21,491 bases of DNA from CAZLLV01 sp964560325 (GTDB lineage Bacteria > Acidobacteriota > Thermoanaerobaculia > Multivoradales > DATKCC01): NCBI GenBank assembly GCA_964560325.1, contig CAZLLV010000546.1, positions 1-21,491 of the forward strand, given 5' to 3'. Every line of letters starts with the position of its first letter. Positions within the stretch are counted from its first letter, which is position 1. Shown here one piece after another: positions 15,464-21,491 of this stretch. Below the pieces are notes generated by a model. It saw nothing but the letters and a program-made list of their open reading frames with translations. It had not been told where the DNA came from and did no database searches. Both the position numbers and the translations under genes were made by a program.

Positions 15464-16310
15464 AGTACTCGTAGAACCCTCGCCCGGTCTTCCGGCCGTG
15501 GCGGCCGGCCTGGACCATCTGCTTGAGGAGAGGCGGCGGCGCGAACCGCTTCTCGCGGTACTCCTCGAACATGATGTTCGCGATGTAGTAGGTCGTGTCG
15601 AGGCCGACGAAGTCGAGGAGCGTGAACGGCCCCATCGGGTAGCCGCAGCCGAGCTGCATGCCCTTGTCGATGTCCTCGACGGTCCCGACCCCCTCCTCGT
15701 ACGCGCGGATCGCGTCGAGCAGGTAGGGGACGAGCAGGCGGTTGACGATGAAGCCGGAGTTGTCGCGGCAGGCGATCGGCTGCTTGCCCACCTCGCGCGC
15801 CCACTCCATCGTCGAGTCGAAGGCCTCGTCCGCGGTGAGCAGCGTGCGCACCACCTCGACCAGCTTCATCACCGGCACCGGGTTGAAGAAGTGCAGGCCG
15901 ACGAAGCGCTCGGGGCGCGAGGTCGACATGGCGAGCTGGGTGATGGTGAGCGACGAGGTGTTCGACGCGAAGATCGCCTCCGGCTTGACCACCGGGTCGA
16001 GGTTGCCGAAGGTCTTGCGCTTCTCCTCGAGGTTCTCGACGATCGCCTCGACCACCAGGTCGCAGTCGGCGAGCGCGTCGAGGTCGACGGCGCCTCGGAT
16101 GCGGCCGCGCACCTCGTCGCGCTCGGCCGCCTCCATCTTGCCCTTCTCGACCGCGCGGCCGAGCGACTTCTCGATCCGGCCGACGCCTTTCTCGAGCAGG
16201 TCCTCGGTCACCTCGCGCACCACGACCTCGTTGCCGGCGCGGGCCGCCACCTCGGCGATGCCCGAGCCCATCAGGCCGCAGCCCAAAACGCCTACCTTGC
16301 GGATCTTCAT
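15462..16310 (-). CDS. 3-hydroxybutyryl-CoA dehydrogenase
   Basis: NAD(P)-dependent oxidation/reduction at C3 of short-chain 3-hydroxyacyl-CoA, used in fatty-acid beta-oxidation, butyrate or PHB-type metabolism, or ring degradation. The 282-residue product is the stand-alone type (Hbd/FadB2/PaaH-like), not fused to a hydratase. It has the Rossmann motif GVLGCGLMGSGIAEVAARAG (7-26), DLVVEAIVENLEEKR (84-98), NTSSLTITQLA (117-127), catalytic His140 in GLHFFNPVPVMKLVEVV with Glu152, NSGFIVNR (184-191) and the C-terminal GRKTGRGFYEY. The ATG at 16310 has an AGGAG site 10 nt upstream. No acyl-CoA genes flank it, so the pathway cannot be assigned from context. It is separated from tsaE by 79 bp with a hairpin and is probably transcribed on its own. 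Confidence 0.94.
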   Translation of the reverse strand: MKIRKVGVLGCGLMGSGIAEVAARAGNEVVVREVTEDLLEKGVGRIEKSLGRAVEKGKMEAAERDEVRGRIRGAVDLDALADCDLVVEAIVENLEEKRKTFGNLDPVVKPEAIFASNTSSLTITQLAMSTSRPERFVGLHFFNPVPVMKLVEVVRTLLTADEAFDSTMEWAREVGKQPIACRDNSGFIVNRLLVPYLLDAIRAYEEGVGTVEDIDKGMQLGCGYPMGPFTLLDFVGLDTTYYIANIMFEEYREKRFAPPPLLKQMVQAGRHGRKTGRGFYEY

Positions 16311-16318
16311 GATGCCAT
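16307..16318 (-). promoter_or_regulatory. Three-codon micro-ORF overlapping the hbd start
   Basis: Reads ATG GCA TCA TGA; its stop overlaps the hbd ATG as ATGA. The shared AGGAG (16321-16325) is 2 nt from the micro-ORF ATG, too close for good initiation, and 10 nt from the hbd ATG. It may be chance or a weak coupling device. Confidence 0.2.
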
Positions 16319-16348
16319 GTCTCCTGAGAGTGCTTGATTCCTTCGGTC

Positions 16349-16373
16349 GGGCGACCCCACGTGGGTCGAGCCC
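16349..16373. terminator. Hairpin between tsaE and hbd
   Basis: GGGC-GACCC and GGGTC-GA-GCCC pair around CACGT, with a 2-nt bulge. It sits 16 bp after the tsaE stop and 38 bp before the hbd start. Probably the end of the transferase-nnr-tsaE transcript, but without a U-tract. Confidence 0.4.
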
Positions 16374-16389
16374 GGGGATGGTACCGGAT

Positions 16390-16803
16390 TCAGCCGATCT
16401 CGCGAATCTTGCGGGTGCCCCGGTCGGTGCGGGAGAGGCGGAGGCGGAGGGCGTCCGGGGGATCGTACGGCAGGCGCTCGGCCCATTCGACCACCTTGAC
16501 CCCCGGACCGGCCAGGACCTCCTCGATGCCGGCGGCCGCGGCCTCCTCCGGATCGAGGCGGTAGAGGTCGACGTGGACCAGCCGGCCGCCTTCGCCCTCG
16601 TGCTCGCGCATCAGGACGAAGGTCGGGCTCTGCACCTCGGCCGGGTCGATGCCGAGCGCCTCGGCGACGCCCCGGGCGAGGACCGTCTTGCCCGCCCCGA
16701 GGTCGCCGTCGAGCAGGAGCACCCCGTCCGGCCGCAGCCCGGCCCCGAGCTCGGTGCCCACCCGCCGGGTCTCCTCCTCGGAGCGGCTCCGCCAGACCCT
16801 CAT
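16390..16803 (-). CDS. tsaE: tRNA threonylcarbamoyladenosine biosynthesis ATPase TsaE
   Basis: P-loop ATPase that works with TsaB and TsaD to install t6A at position 37 of ANN-decoding tRNAs. The 137-residue product has Walker A GDLGAGKT (33-40), SPTFVLM (59-65), HVDLYRL (77-83), and VVEWAERLP (104-112), the usual TsaE signature set. Length is slightly short for the family (about 140-155). The ATG at 16803 overlaps the nnr stop by 4 nt (ATGA) and has no Shine-Dalgarno of its own, so translation is probably coupled. Neighbourhood with nnr is widespread, as in E. coli. The open frame continuing upstream is the shadow of nnr. Confidence 0.95.
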   Translation of the reverse strand: MRVWRSRSEEETRRVGTELGAGLRPDGVLLLDGDLGAGKTVLARGVAEALGIDPAEVQSPTFVLMREHEGEGGRLVHVDLYRLDPEEAAAAGIEEVLAGPGVKVVEWAERLPYDPPDALRLRLSRTDRGTRKIREIG

Positions 16804-18392
16804 GCCGAACCGGAGCGCAGCCGCTCGAACGCGGCCGGCAGCGCTTCGACGAGGTCGGACGCGCGGAGCGACACCTCGCCGACCCGCTCGGCGGCCAGGT
16901 CGCCGGCCACCCCGTGGAGGTAGGCGCCGAGGCAGGCGGCCTCGACCGCTAGATAGCCCTGCGCGAGAAACGCCCCGATCACCCCGGTCAGCACGTCGCC
17001 GGTGCCGCCGGTCGCGAGGCCGGGGTTGCCGGTCGGGTTCACCCGCACGGCGCCGTCCGGCTCGGCGATCAGGGTCAGGTGCCCCTTGAGCACCACCACG
17101 GCGCCGGTCTCCCGCGCCGCCCGCCGGACCGACCCGAGCCGGTCGCCGGAGATCTCCTTCGTCTCGACGCCCAGGAGGCGGGCGAGCTCGCCCGGGTGCG
17201 GCGTGAGCACCGTCGGCGCCTCGCGCTCCGCGAGCTCCCGGTGCCGGCCGGCGAAGGCGTTGACGCCGTCGGCGTCGAGCACCAGGGGCAGCGGGCATTC
17301 GAGCACCGCGCGCCGGATCTCGCTCGCGACCGGGTCGCCGCTCCCCAGTCCGGGGCCGAGGGCGAGCGCGTCCTTGCCGTCGGCCGCCGCGAGCACCACG
17401 TCGGCGGCGCCCTCGGCGATCCGGCCGAGGAGCCCCTCGCGCTCGGCGGGAAGCGCCAGGCTCATCGACTCGAGCGAGCCGGCGTCGACCGTCTGGACGA
17501 TCGGCTCCGGCACGGCGGCGGTGACCAGGCCGGCCCCGGCGCGCACGGCGGCGGCGGCGGTCAGGATCGCCGCTCCCGCCTTGCCGGTGGCGCCGGCCAC
17601 CACCAGCAGGTGTCCGAAGGTCCCCTTGTGGCTGTCGGCGCGGCGCGGCGCGAGCAGGCCGGCCACCTCGTCGCCGACCAGGAGGTGGAGCGTCCCCTCC
17701 TCCTCGCCCCAGCGCTCGTCCTCCCGGTCGATCCACGCCGGTGGCAGGCCGAGGTCGGCGACCACCACCTGTCCCGCGGCGTCGGCCGCCGGTGGGAAGA
17801 CCTGCGCCGGCTTGAGCGCGCCGAAGGTGACGGTCAGGTCGGCCGTCAGGTGCGGACCGATCGGCTCGATCCGGCTGCCGCTCAGCCCGCTCGGCAGATC
17901 GACCGCGAGCTTCGGCACCGCCAGGGCGTCGAGCGCCTCGACCAGCTCGGCGTAGCGGCCTTCGAGAGGCCGGGCGAGGCCGGTGCCGAAGAGCGCGTCG
18001 ACGACGAGATCCGCCTCTCGGGCGGCGTCGACCGGCGGGCGGAGGTCGTCGTCGGGTCCGATCTCGATCAGCCGGACGAGCTCCGGGCCGAGGGCGCGGC
18101 AGATCTCGAGCTGAGCCGCCGCGGCGCCGTGGAGCTCCCGGCCTTCGAGGGCCAGGAAGCAGGCGACGCGGTGGCCGCGGGCGGCGAGCTGGCGGCCGAT
18201 CGCGAGGCCGTCGCCGCCGTTGTTGCCGGGGCCGCAGAAGATCGCCACCGCCCCGGCCTCCGGGAACGAGCGGCCGACCGCGTCGGCCACGCCGATCGCG
18301 GCGTTCTCCATCAGGACCATCGACGGGATGCCGAGCTCCTCGATCGCCGCGCGGTCGACGCGCGCCATCGCCTCGGCGGAGAGGATCCTCAC
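16800..18392 (-). CDS. nnr: Bifunctional NAD(P)H-hydrate epimerase / ADP-dependent dehydratase
   Basis: Repairs damaged NAD(P)H: the N-terminal domain epimerises R- and S-hydrates, and the C-terminal domain dehydrates the S form using ADP (or ATP). The 530 residues contain the YjeF_N part with CGPGNNGGDG (53-62), DALFGTGL (132-139) and AVDLPSG with metal-binding Asp165. The YjeF_C part (about 235-525) has SHKGTFGHLLVVAG, LALGPGLG, LVLDADGVNAFAG, TPHPGEL and the signature GNPGLATGGTGDVLTG (455-470). The start is GTG at 18392, chosen because it overlaps the preceding stop (GTGA), has a GGAGG site 7 nt upstream, and matches the family opening RILSAEAMARVDRAA. A start at 18461 would add only low-complexity residues. 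Confidence 0.95.
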   Translation of the reverse strand: MRILSAEAMARVDRAAIEELGIPSMVLMENAAIGVADAVGRSFPEAGAVAIFCGPGNNGGDGLAIGRQLAARGHRVACFLALEGRELHGAAAAQLEICRALGPELVRLIEIGPDDDLRPPVDAAREADLVVDALFGTGLARPLEGRYAELVEALDALAVPKLAVDLPSGLSGSRIEPIGPHLTADLTVTFGALKPAQVFPPAADAAGQVVVADLGLPPAWIDREDERWGEEEGTLHLLVGDEVAGLLAPRRADSHKGTFGHLLVVAGATGKAGAAILTAAAAVRAGAGLVTAAVPEPIVQTVDAGSLESMSLALPAEREGLLGRIAEGAADVVLAAADGKDALALGPGLGSGDPVASEIRRAVLECPLPLVLDADGVNAFAGRHRELAEREAPTVLTPHPGELARLLGVETKEISGDRLGSVRRAARETGAVVVLKGHLTLIAEPDGAVRVNPTGNPGLATGGTGDVLTGVIGAFLAQGYLAVEAACLGAYLHGVAGDLAAERVGEVSLRASDLVEALPAAFERLRSGSA

Positions 18393-19180
18393 CCCGCCAC
18401 CTCCGCGACGGCCGGGGCCGCCCGATCCATCGGATCGCCCGGAGTGGGGATGCGTCCCCACGACGCGAGGAGATCGCGCGTGCGCGGGCAGAGCGCCGCC
18501 ATGGAGGATCGTTCAGGATCGGACAGCTCGGTGGCCAGTCGATCGAGATCGGCGGCGGTGTCCACGTCGTGCCCCGTCGCCAGCAGCTCGACGGTGAGAT
18601 CGAGCGCGCGGGCACGCTCCAGCGTCTGGTCGAGCACCCGCTCGGTGCTCCAGGCGACCCCGGCGAAGAGCTCCGGCCGGAGCGCCCCCGGCGCCAGCGC
18701 GATCAGGAAGTAGCCGCCGTCGTCGCTCGGCCCGATCACCACGTCCGCCCCCGCCTCGATCCGCTCGAACGCCTCGACCACCGTCGCCGTCGAAACCGTG
18801 GGGTGGTCGCTGCCCAGCGCTGCGACAGCGGCGCCTGTTTCGTCATCCGCCGCCACCGTCCCGCCGCCCCGCGCGGCGAGCGACAGCCCGTGCACCATCC
18901 GATCGCCCAGCGTCGCCCCCTCCTGCCGGAGCGAGCGCCCGGGCCCCTCGGGCAACGCCTCCCCGCCGTCGAGCGCCCAGGCGGTCCAGAGCGCGAGCTC
19001 CCCGCGCGCCTCGGCCGCCAGCAGCCGCTCGGCCACGTCGTCCAGAAACGCCCGGTGCAGCTCCGCTGCCTCCCCGGCCGACAGCTCCCCCGGCCCCTCC
19101 CCCACCAGCCGCGTCTTCACCCGCCCCGGCACGGCGGGCTTGGTGAAGAGCACGAGACGGCGGGCGCAGGAGCGGTGCAT
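18389..19180 (-). CDS. TIGR04282-like (DUF2064) glycosyltransferase
   Basis: Belongs to the small GT-A-like transferase family TIGR04282 (rSAM/selenodomain-associated transferase 1); substrate unknown. The 263 residues show the nucleotidyltransferase-type opening LVLFTKPAVPGRVKTRL (9-25), GSDHPTVS (123-130) in the place of the usual GSD-P motif, and GPSDDGGYFLIAL (150-162), which together define the family. The ATG at 19180 is preferred because homology starts there; a GTG at 19201 in the same frame is an alternative, and neither has a strong ribosome site. It heads the operon with nnr and tsaE (4-nt overlap at nnr). No radical-SAM or selenodomain gene lies nearby. The gene is divergent from the lipoprotein gene across about 130 bp, where both promoters must lie. 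Confidence 0.85.
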   Translation of the reverse strand: MHRSCARRLVLFTKPAVPGRVKTRLVGEGPGELSAGEAAELHRAFLDDVAERLLAAEARGELALWTAWALDGGEALPEGPGRSLRQEGATLGDRMVHGLSLAARGGGTVAADDETGAAVAALGSDHPTVSTATVVEAFERIEAGADVVIGPSDDGGYFLIALAPGALRPELFAGVAWSTERVLDQTLERARALDLTVELLATGHDVDTAADLDRLATELSDPERSSMAALCPRTRDLLASWGRIPTPGDPMDRAAPAVAEVAG

Positions 19181-19313
19181 CGGCGGCAGTCTATCGTCCA
19201 CGCCATCGAGCCTTCGCGACCCCGAAGCTCCGCGACCCCGTGGCGGGTGTTACATTCCGGGAGCCGTGCCGGACGACACCGCGCGCGGCACGACCGCCGC
19301 GAGGAGGAGAACG

Positions 19314-19997
19314 ATGGCCAGGAGACTGCACCGCTTCACGCTCACCGCGGGGCTCGCCCTGGTGCTCGGATGGGGCATCGGATGCGGCGGCTACAGCGCG
19401 GACGAGGTCGCGGCTCCGGCCGACGAGGGAGCCGTGACCGCAAGCGGCACCGAGGGCGTCGAGGTCGCCGAGCTCGCCCCGGCCCAGGAGGTCTGGTGGG
19501 AGAACCTTCGGGCCCTCTGCGGCCAGGCGTACGCCGGCACCCTCGCCCACGCCGATCCGTCGGACGAAGCCTTCGCCGGCCGATCGATGACGATGCACGT
19601 CCGGCGCTGCCTGGAGGACCGGATCGAGATCCCCTTCCACGTGGGTGAGGACCGCTCCCGGACCTGGGTGGTGACGCGCACCGGGGCGGGTCTCGATCTC
19701 GCGCACGACCACCGCCACGAGGACGGAAGCGAGGACGTGCTCACCGGGTACGGCGGCCACACCGACTCCGCCGGCACCGAGGTGGCACAGCTCTTCCCCG
19801 CAGACGAGCACTCCAGGACGCTCTTCACCGAGGAGGGCATCCCGCAGTCGGCGGCCAACGTCTGGAGCATCGAGCTCGTGCCCGGGGAGCGCTTCTCCTA
19901 CCTCCTCCGGCGGCCCGGCCGCTACTTCCAGGTGGACTTCGACCTGACCTCCCCCGTCGCCCCTCCGCCCGCCCCCTGGGGGCACGAGCCCCGGTAG
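19314..19997 (+). CDS. Probable secreted lipoprotein of unknown function
   Basis: The 227-residue product begins with a signal sequence (basic MARRLHR, hydrophobic LTAGLALVLGWGIG) ending at Cys24, so lipid attachment is likely, although the lipobox GIGC lacks the usual Leu at -3. The mature part is soluble. It includes LCGQAYAGTL, MHVRRCLEDRIEIPFHVGEDRSR, LDLAHDHRHEDGSED and a C-terminal SYLLRRPGRYFQVDFDLT. From memory this pattern recurs in unnamed conserved proteins of several phyla; no enzymatic function can be assigned. Two cysteines (in LCGQ and RRCLED) could form a disulfide. A strong GAGGAGGAG site precedes the ATG. The next gene follows after 39 bp with no visible terminator, so the two may be co-transcribed. 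Confidence 0.8.
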   Translation: MARRLHRFTLTAGLALVLGWGIGCGGYSADEVAAPADEGAVTASGTEGVEVAELAPAQEVWWENLRALCGQAYAGTLAHADPSDEAFAGRSMTMHVRRCLEDRIEIPFHVGEDRSRTWVVTRTGAGLDLAHDHRHEDGSEDVLTGYGGHTDSAGTEVAQLFPADEHSRTLFTEEGIPQSAANVWSIELVPGERFSYLLRRPGRYFQVDFDLTSPVAPPPAPWGHEPR

Positions 19998-20036
19998 CGA
20001 TCCCGGCGCCCCCTCCGGCGGCGAGACAAGCTAGCG

Positions 20037-20867
20037 ATGCACATCACCCTCCTCACCGACTTCGGCACCGCCGACTACTACGTGGCGGCGGTCAAGGGCA
20101 CGCTGCTCCGCCTGGCGCCGGGGGTGACGCTGGTCGACCTCTCGCACGAGATCCCGCCCGGCGACGTGGAGGCGGCGGCCGATCTGCTCGCCGGGGCGGC
20201 GCCCACCTTTCCCGGCGGCACCGTGCACCTGGCGGTGGTCGACCCCGGGGTCGGCTCCGAACGGCGCATCCTGGTGGCGGAGGCTTCGGGCCAGCGCTTC
20301 GTGGCGCCCGACAACGGCCTCCTCACGCCGTTCCTCGACGAGGCGCTGGCGGCCGGGAGGGTCTGGACGGTGACGCGCGAGGAGCTCTTCCTCGACGCGC
20401 CGGGCGACACGTTCCACGGCCGTGACCGCTTCGCGCCGGTGGCGGCGGCGATCGCCCACTCGGCGCGGATGGTGCACGCGGGCTCCCGGGTGGGCGCGGG
20501 CGAGCTCGGCCGGATGGGCCGGGCGATCGACGACCCGGTGCGTCTCGATCACCCGCCGCCCCGGCGAGAAGAGAGCGCGGACGGGACGATCCTCGCCGGC
20601 CGCGTGGCGCGCGTCGACCGGTACGGCAACCTGGTGACCGACCTGCCCGCCGGCTGGCTCCCGGCCGGCGCCGCCCCCGAGGTCGAGGTCGCCGGACGCC
20701 GTACCGGCCGCTGGGTCTCCTGCTACGCCGATCTGGCGGCCGGCGAGGCGGGCGCGCTCCTGGGCTCCCGCGGGACGGTCGAGCTCTCCCTTCGGGGCGC
20801 GAGCCTGGCCGATGCGTGGGGGGTCGAGCGGGGGGCGCCGGTACGGATCGTGCTCCCGGGTTCGTGA
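20037..20867 (+). CDS. SAM hydroxide adenosyltransferase (DUF62, SAM hydrolase)
   Basis: Hydrolyses S-adenosylmethionine to adenosine and methionine using water; related to the fluorinase and chlorinase of actinobacteria. The 276 residues contain LLTDFGTADYYVAAVKG (5-21), VVDPGVGSERR (67-77), FVAPDNGLLTP (88-98), DTFHGRDRFAPVAA (124-137) and VDRYGNLVTDLP. The family's Asp-Arg-His set is visible as Asp69, Arg76 and His127. The halogen-binding loop of fluorinases was not seen, so the hydrolase assignment is favoured. The ribosome site is weak. It follows the lipoprotein gene by 39 bp. A hairpin 16 bp after the stop may end the transcript. Physiological role of this family in bacteria is not settled. 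Confidence 0.9.
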   Translation: MHITLLTDFGTADYYVAAVKGTLLRLAPGVTLVDLSHEIPPGDVEAAADLLAGAAPTFPGGTVHLAVVDPGVGSERRILVAEASGQRFVAPDNGLLTPFLDEALAAGRVWTVTREELFLDAPGDTFHGRDRFAPVAAAIAHSARMVHAGSRVGAGELGRMGRAIDDPVRLDHPPPRREESADGTILAGRVARVDRYGNLVTDLPAGWLPAGAAPEVEVAGRRTGRWVSCYADLAAGEAGALLGSRGTVELSLRGASLADAWGVERGAPVRIVLPGS

Positions 20868-20883
20868 GAGCCACGCGAGGACC

Positions 20884-20902
20884 GGGCGGGTCGCACCCGT
20901 CC
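20884..20902 (+). terminator. Hairpin after the SAM hydrolase gene
   Basis: GGGCGGGT and ACCCGTCC pair over 8 positions (one G-T pair) around a CGC loop, 16 bp after the stop. No T-tract follows, so the terminator role is suggested by position only. Confidence 0.35.
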
Positions 20903-20969
20903 CACACACTCGCAAATGCTCGAATTGATACAGTCGACCGGTAGCCGATCGACGGGGAAGGAGGGCGAG

Positions 20970-21155
20970 ATGACCCGGTGGGAGTACAAGATCATCAACA
21001 TCCGGAGCGAGAACTACCGACTCGATCCGAACGCGGTGACCCAGCTCAACGAGTTCGGCGACGAAGGCTGGGAGCTCGTGGGGTTGACGTCGGTCAACTT
21101 CAAGAGCGGCGCGACCGACAACATCGCGCTGGTTTTCAAGCGGCCGGTCGACTGA
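20970..21155 (+). CDS. Small DUF4177-type protein
   Basis: A 61-residue protein matching the DUF4177 pattern: WEYKIINI at the start, LNEFGDEGWELVGLTSV in the middle and ALVFKRP at the end. Function of the family is unknown; members are small cytoplasmic alpha/beta proteins. The ATG at 20970 is preceded by a strong GGAGG site and starts at the conserved WEYK motif, so an in-frame ATG 54 bp upstream (20916) is not preferred. The 102 bp before it contain an AT-richer patch (AATTGATACAG, 20923-20933) that could be a promoter element, though no clear -10/-35 pair was found. It converges with the next gene, 9 bp away. Confidence 0.88.
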   Translation: MTRWEYKIINIRSENYRLDPNAVTQLNEFGDEGWELVGLTSVNFKSGATDNIALVFKRPVD

Positions 21156-21164
21156 CCGCAGCGA

Positions 21165-21371
21165 TCAGCGGCGCCGCTTCTTCTTGCGGCGCTTGGTGGC
21201 GAGCGCCACGCCGACGGCGCCCGCCACCAGCGCCACCAGGGTGTACTTCGCCTTCGGGACCACGCCGGTCTCGCGGCCGATCGCCGTCCTCAGCTCGGCC
21301 ACCCGGCCCTCCACGTCGCGGCGGCTCTCCGTGACCGCGGCGGCCGCGTCCTCTCGCTCGTCGTGACTCAC
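21165..21371 (-). CDS. Small single-span membrane protein, DUF3618-like
   Basis: A 68-residue product with a charged helical N-terminal half (EREDAAAAVTESRRDVEGRV, AELRTAIGRE), one predicted membrane segment (about 42-58, YTLVALVAGAVGVALA) and a very basic cytoplasmic end KRRKKKRRR. The layout resembles the DUF3618 and YtxH-like small membrane proteins that accompany stress or envelope genes; the family call is tentative. The start is GTG at 21371, which overlaps the stop of the upstream gene (GTGA). No function can be assigned. Confidence 0.65.
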   Translation of the reverse strand: MSHDEREDAAAAVTESRRDVEGRVAELRTAIGRETGVVPKAKYTLVALVAGAVGVALATKRRKKKRRR

Positions 21372-21491
21372 GGCTCGTCCTCCAGCCCTCTTCCGGCCGG
21401 GCCGGTGCCGACCGGCCGGCGCTCGTCGAGCCGGGAGCGCTCCGCCGGACCCACCACCCGCGTCTGCCACCAGTCGAGGTTGTCCTCCAGC
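21368..21491 (-). CDS. C-terminal end of an unidentified gene, cut by the window edge
   Basis: Only the last 40 codons are present, starting LEDNLDWWQTRVVGPAE and ending in a Gly/Pro/Arg/Asp-rich tail, with TGA at 21368-21370. The stop overlaps the start of the small membrane protein gene by 4 nt, so the two are probably one operon and the frame is very likely real. The fragment is too short and low in complexity to name. Confidence 0.5.
   Translation of the reverse strand, partial: LEDNLDWWQTRVVGPAERSRLDERRPVGTGPAGRGLEDEP

Noticed and set aside
17079..18713. 544-codon plus-strand open frame opposite nnr
   Set aside because: Shadow of the bifunctional Nnr gene; no recognisable domain.
21167..21178. 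Bidirectional terminator at the palindrome AGCGGCGCCGCT followed by TTCTTCTT
   Set aside because: It is part of the basic C-terminal codons of the minus-strand gene, and a self-complementary 12-mer leaves only a 4-bp stem.

Overview
This is a gene-dense, very GC-rich bacterial window. It carries 18 supportable coding regions, one of them cut by the right edge, and about 1 kb of true intergenic DNA packed with palindromes. No tRNA, rRNA, CRISPR array, integrase or transposase gene was found. The gene set is chromosomal housekeeping: two-subunit glycyl-tRNA synthetase, Era, RecO, YbeY, PhoH, TsaE and the NAD(P)H-hydrate repair enzyme. The organism cannot be named from this alone. Extreme GC content, the recO-glyQ-glyS-ppdK order and the repeat style would fit Acidobacteriota or a Myxococcota/Desulfobacterota-like lineage; that is inference.

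Layout, read along the minus strand (the sense of every gene from 37 to about 19180, so from right to left): (i) a three-gene operon, TIGR04282-like transferase, nnr and tsaE, joined by 4-nt overlaps; (ii) hbd (3-hydroxyacyl-CoA dehydrogenase), probably its own unit; (iii) the operon phoH, pgpH-type HD phosphodiesterase, ybeY, corC-like CBS protein and era, with junctions between a 2-nt gap and an 11-nt overlap; (iv) a 700-bp gene-free stretch holding two long inverted-repeat elements and a run of short GTAG-headed palindromes; (v) mgtE alone; (vi) a 362-bp gene-free stretch with a third long inverted repeat; (vii) the operon recO, glyQ, glyS and ppdK. The plus strand carries only the right end: a probable lipoprotein of unknown function, a SAM hydrolase (DUF62) and a small DUF4177 protein. 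Two tightly coupled minus-strand genes close the window, the outer one truncated.

The order phoH-pgpH-ybeY-(x)-era ... recO-glyQ-glyS matches the classic cluster known from Bacillus subtilis. Here it is interrupted between era and recO by mgtE and the palindromic DNA. Functionally the cluster joins ribosome and rRNA maturation (YbeY, Era, PhoH), c-di-AMP turnover (PgpH), Mg2+ transport (CorC-like protein and MgtE, expected to act in opposite directions), DNA repair (RecO), glycine charging (GlyQ/GlyS) and PEP/pyruvate interconversion (PpdK).

The most unusual content is non-coding. Within 2.4 kb around mgtE lie three large inverted-repeat elements: arms of 17 perfect bp plus an imperfect extension at 6723-6975, 25 perfect bp at 8468-8634, and 26 perfect bp at 8946-9115. 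Between the last two, five REP-like hairpins and two further hairpins occupy most of 8674-8908.
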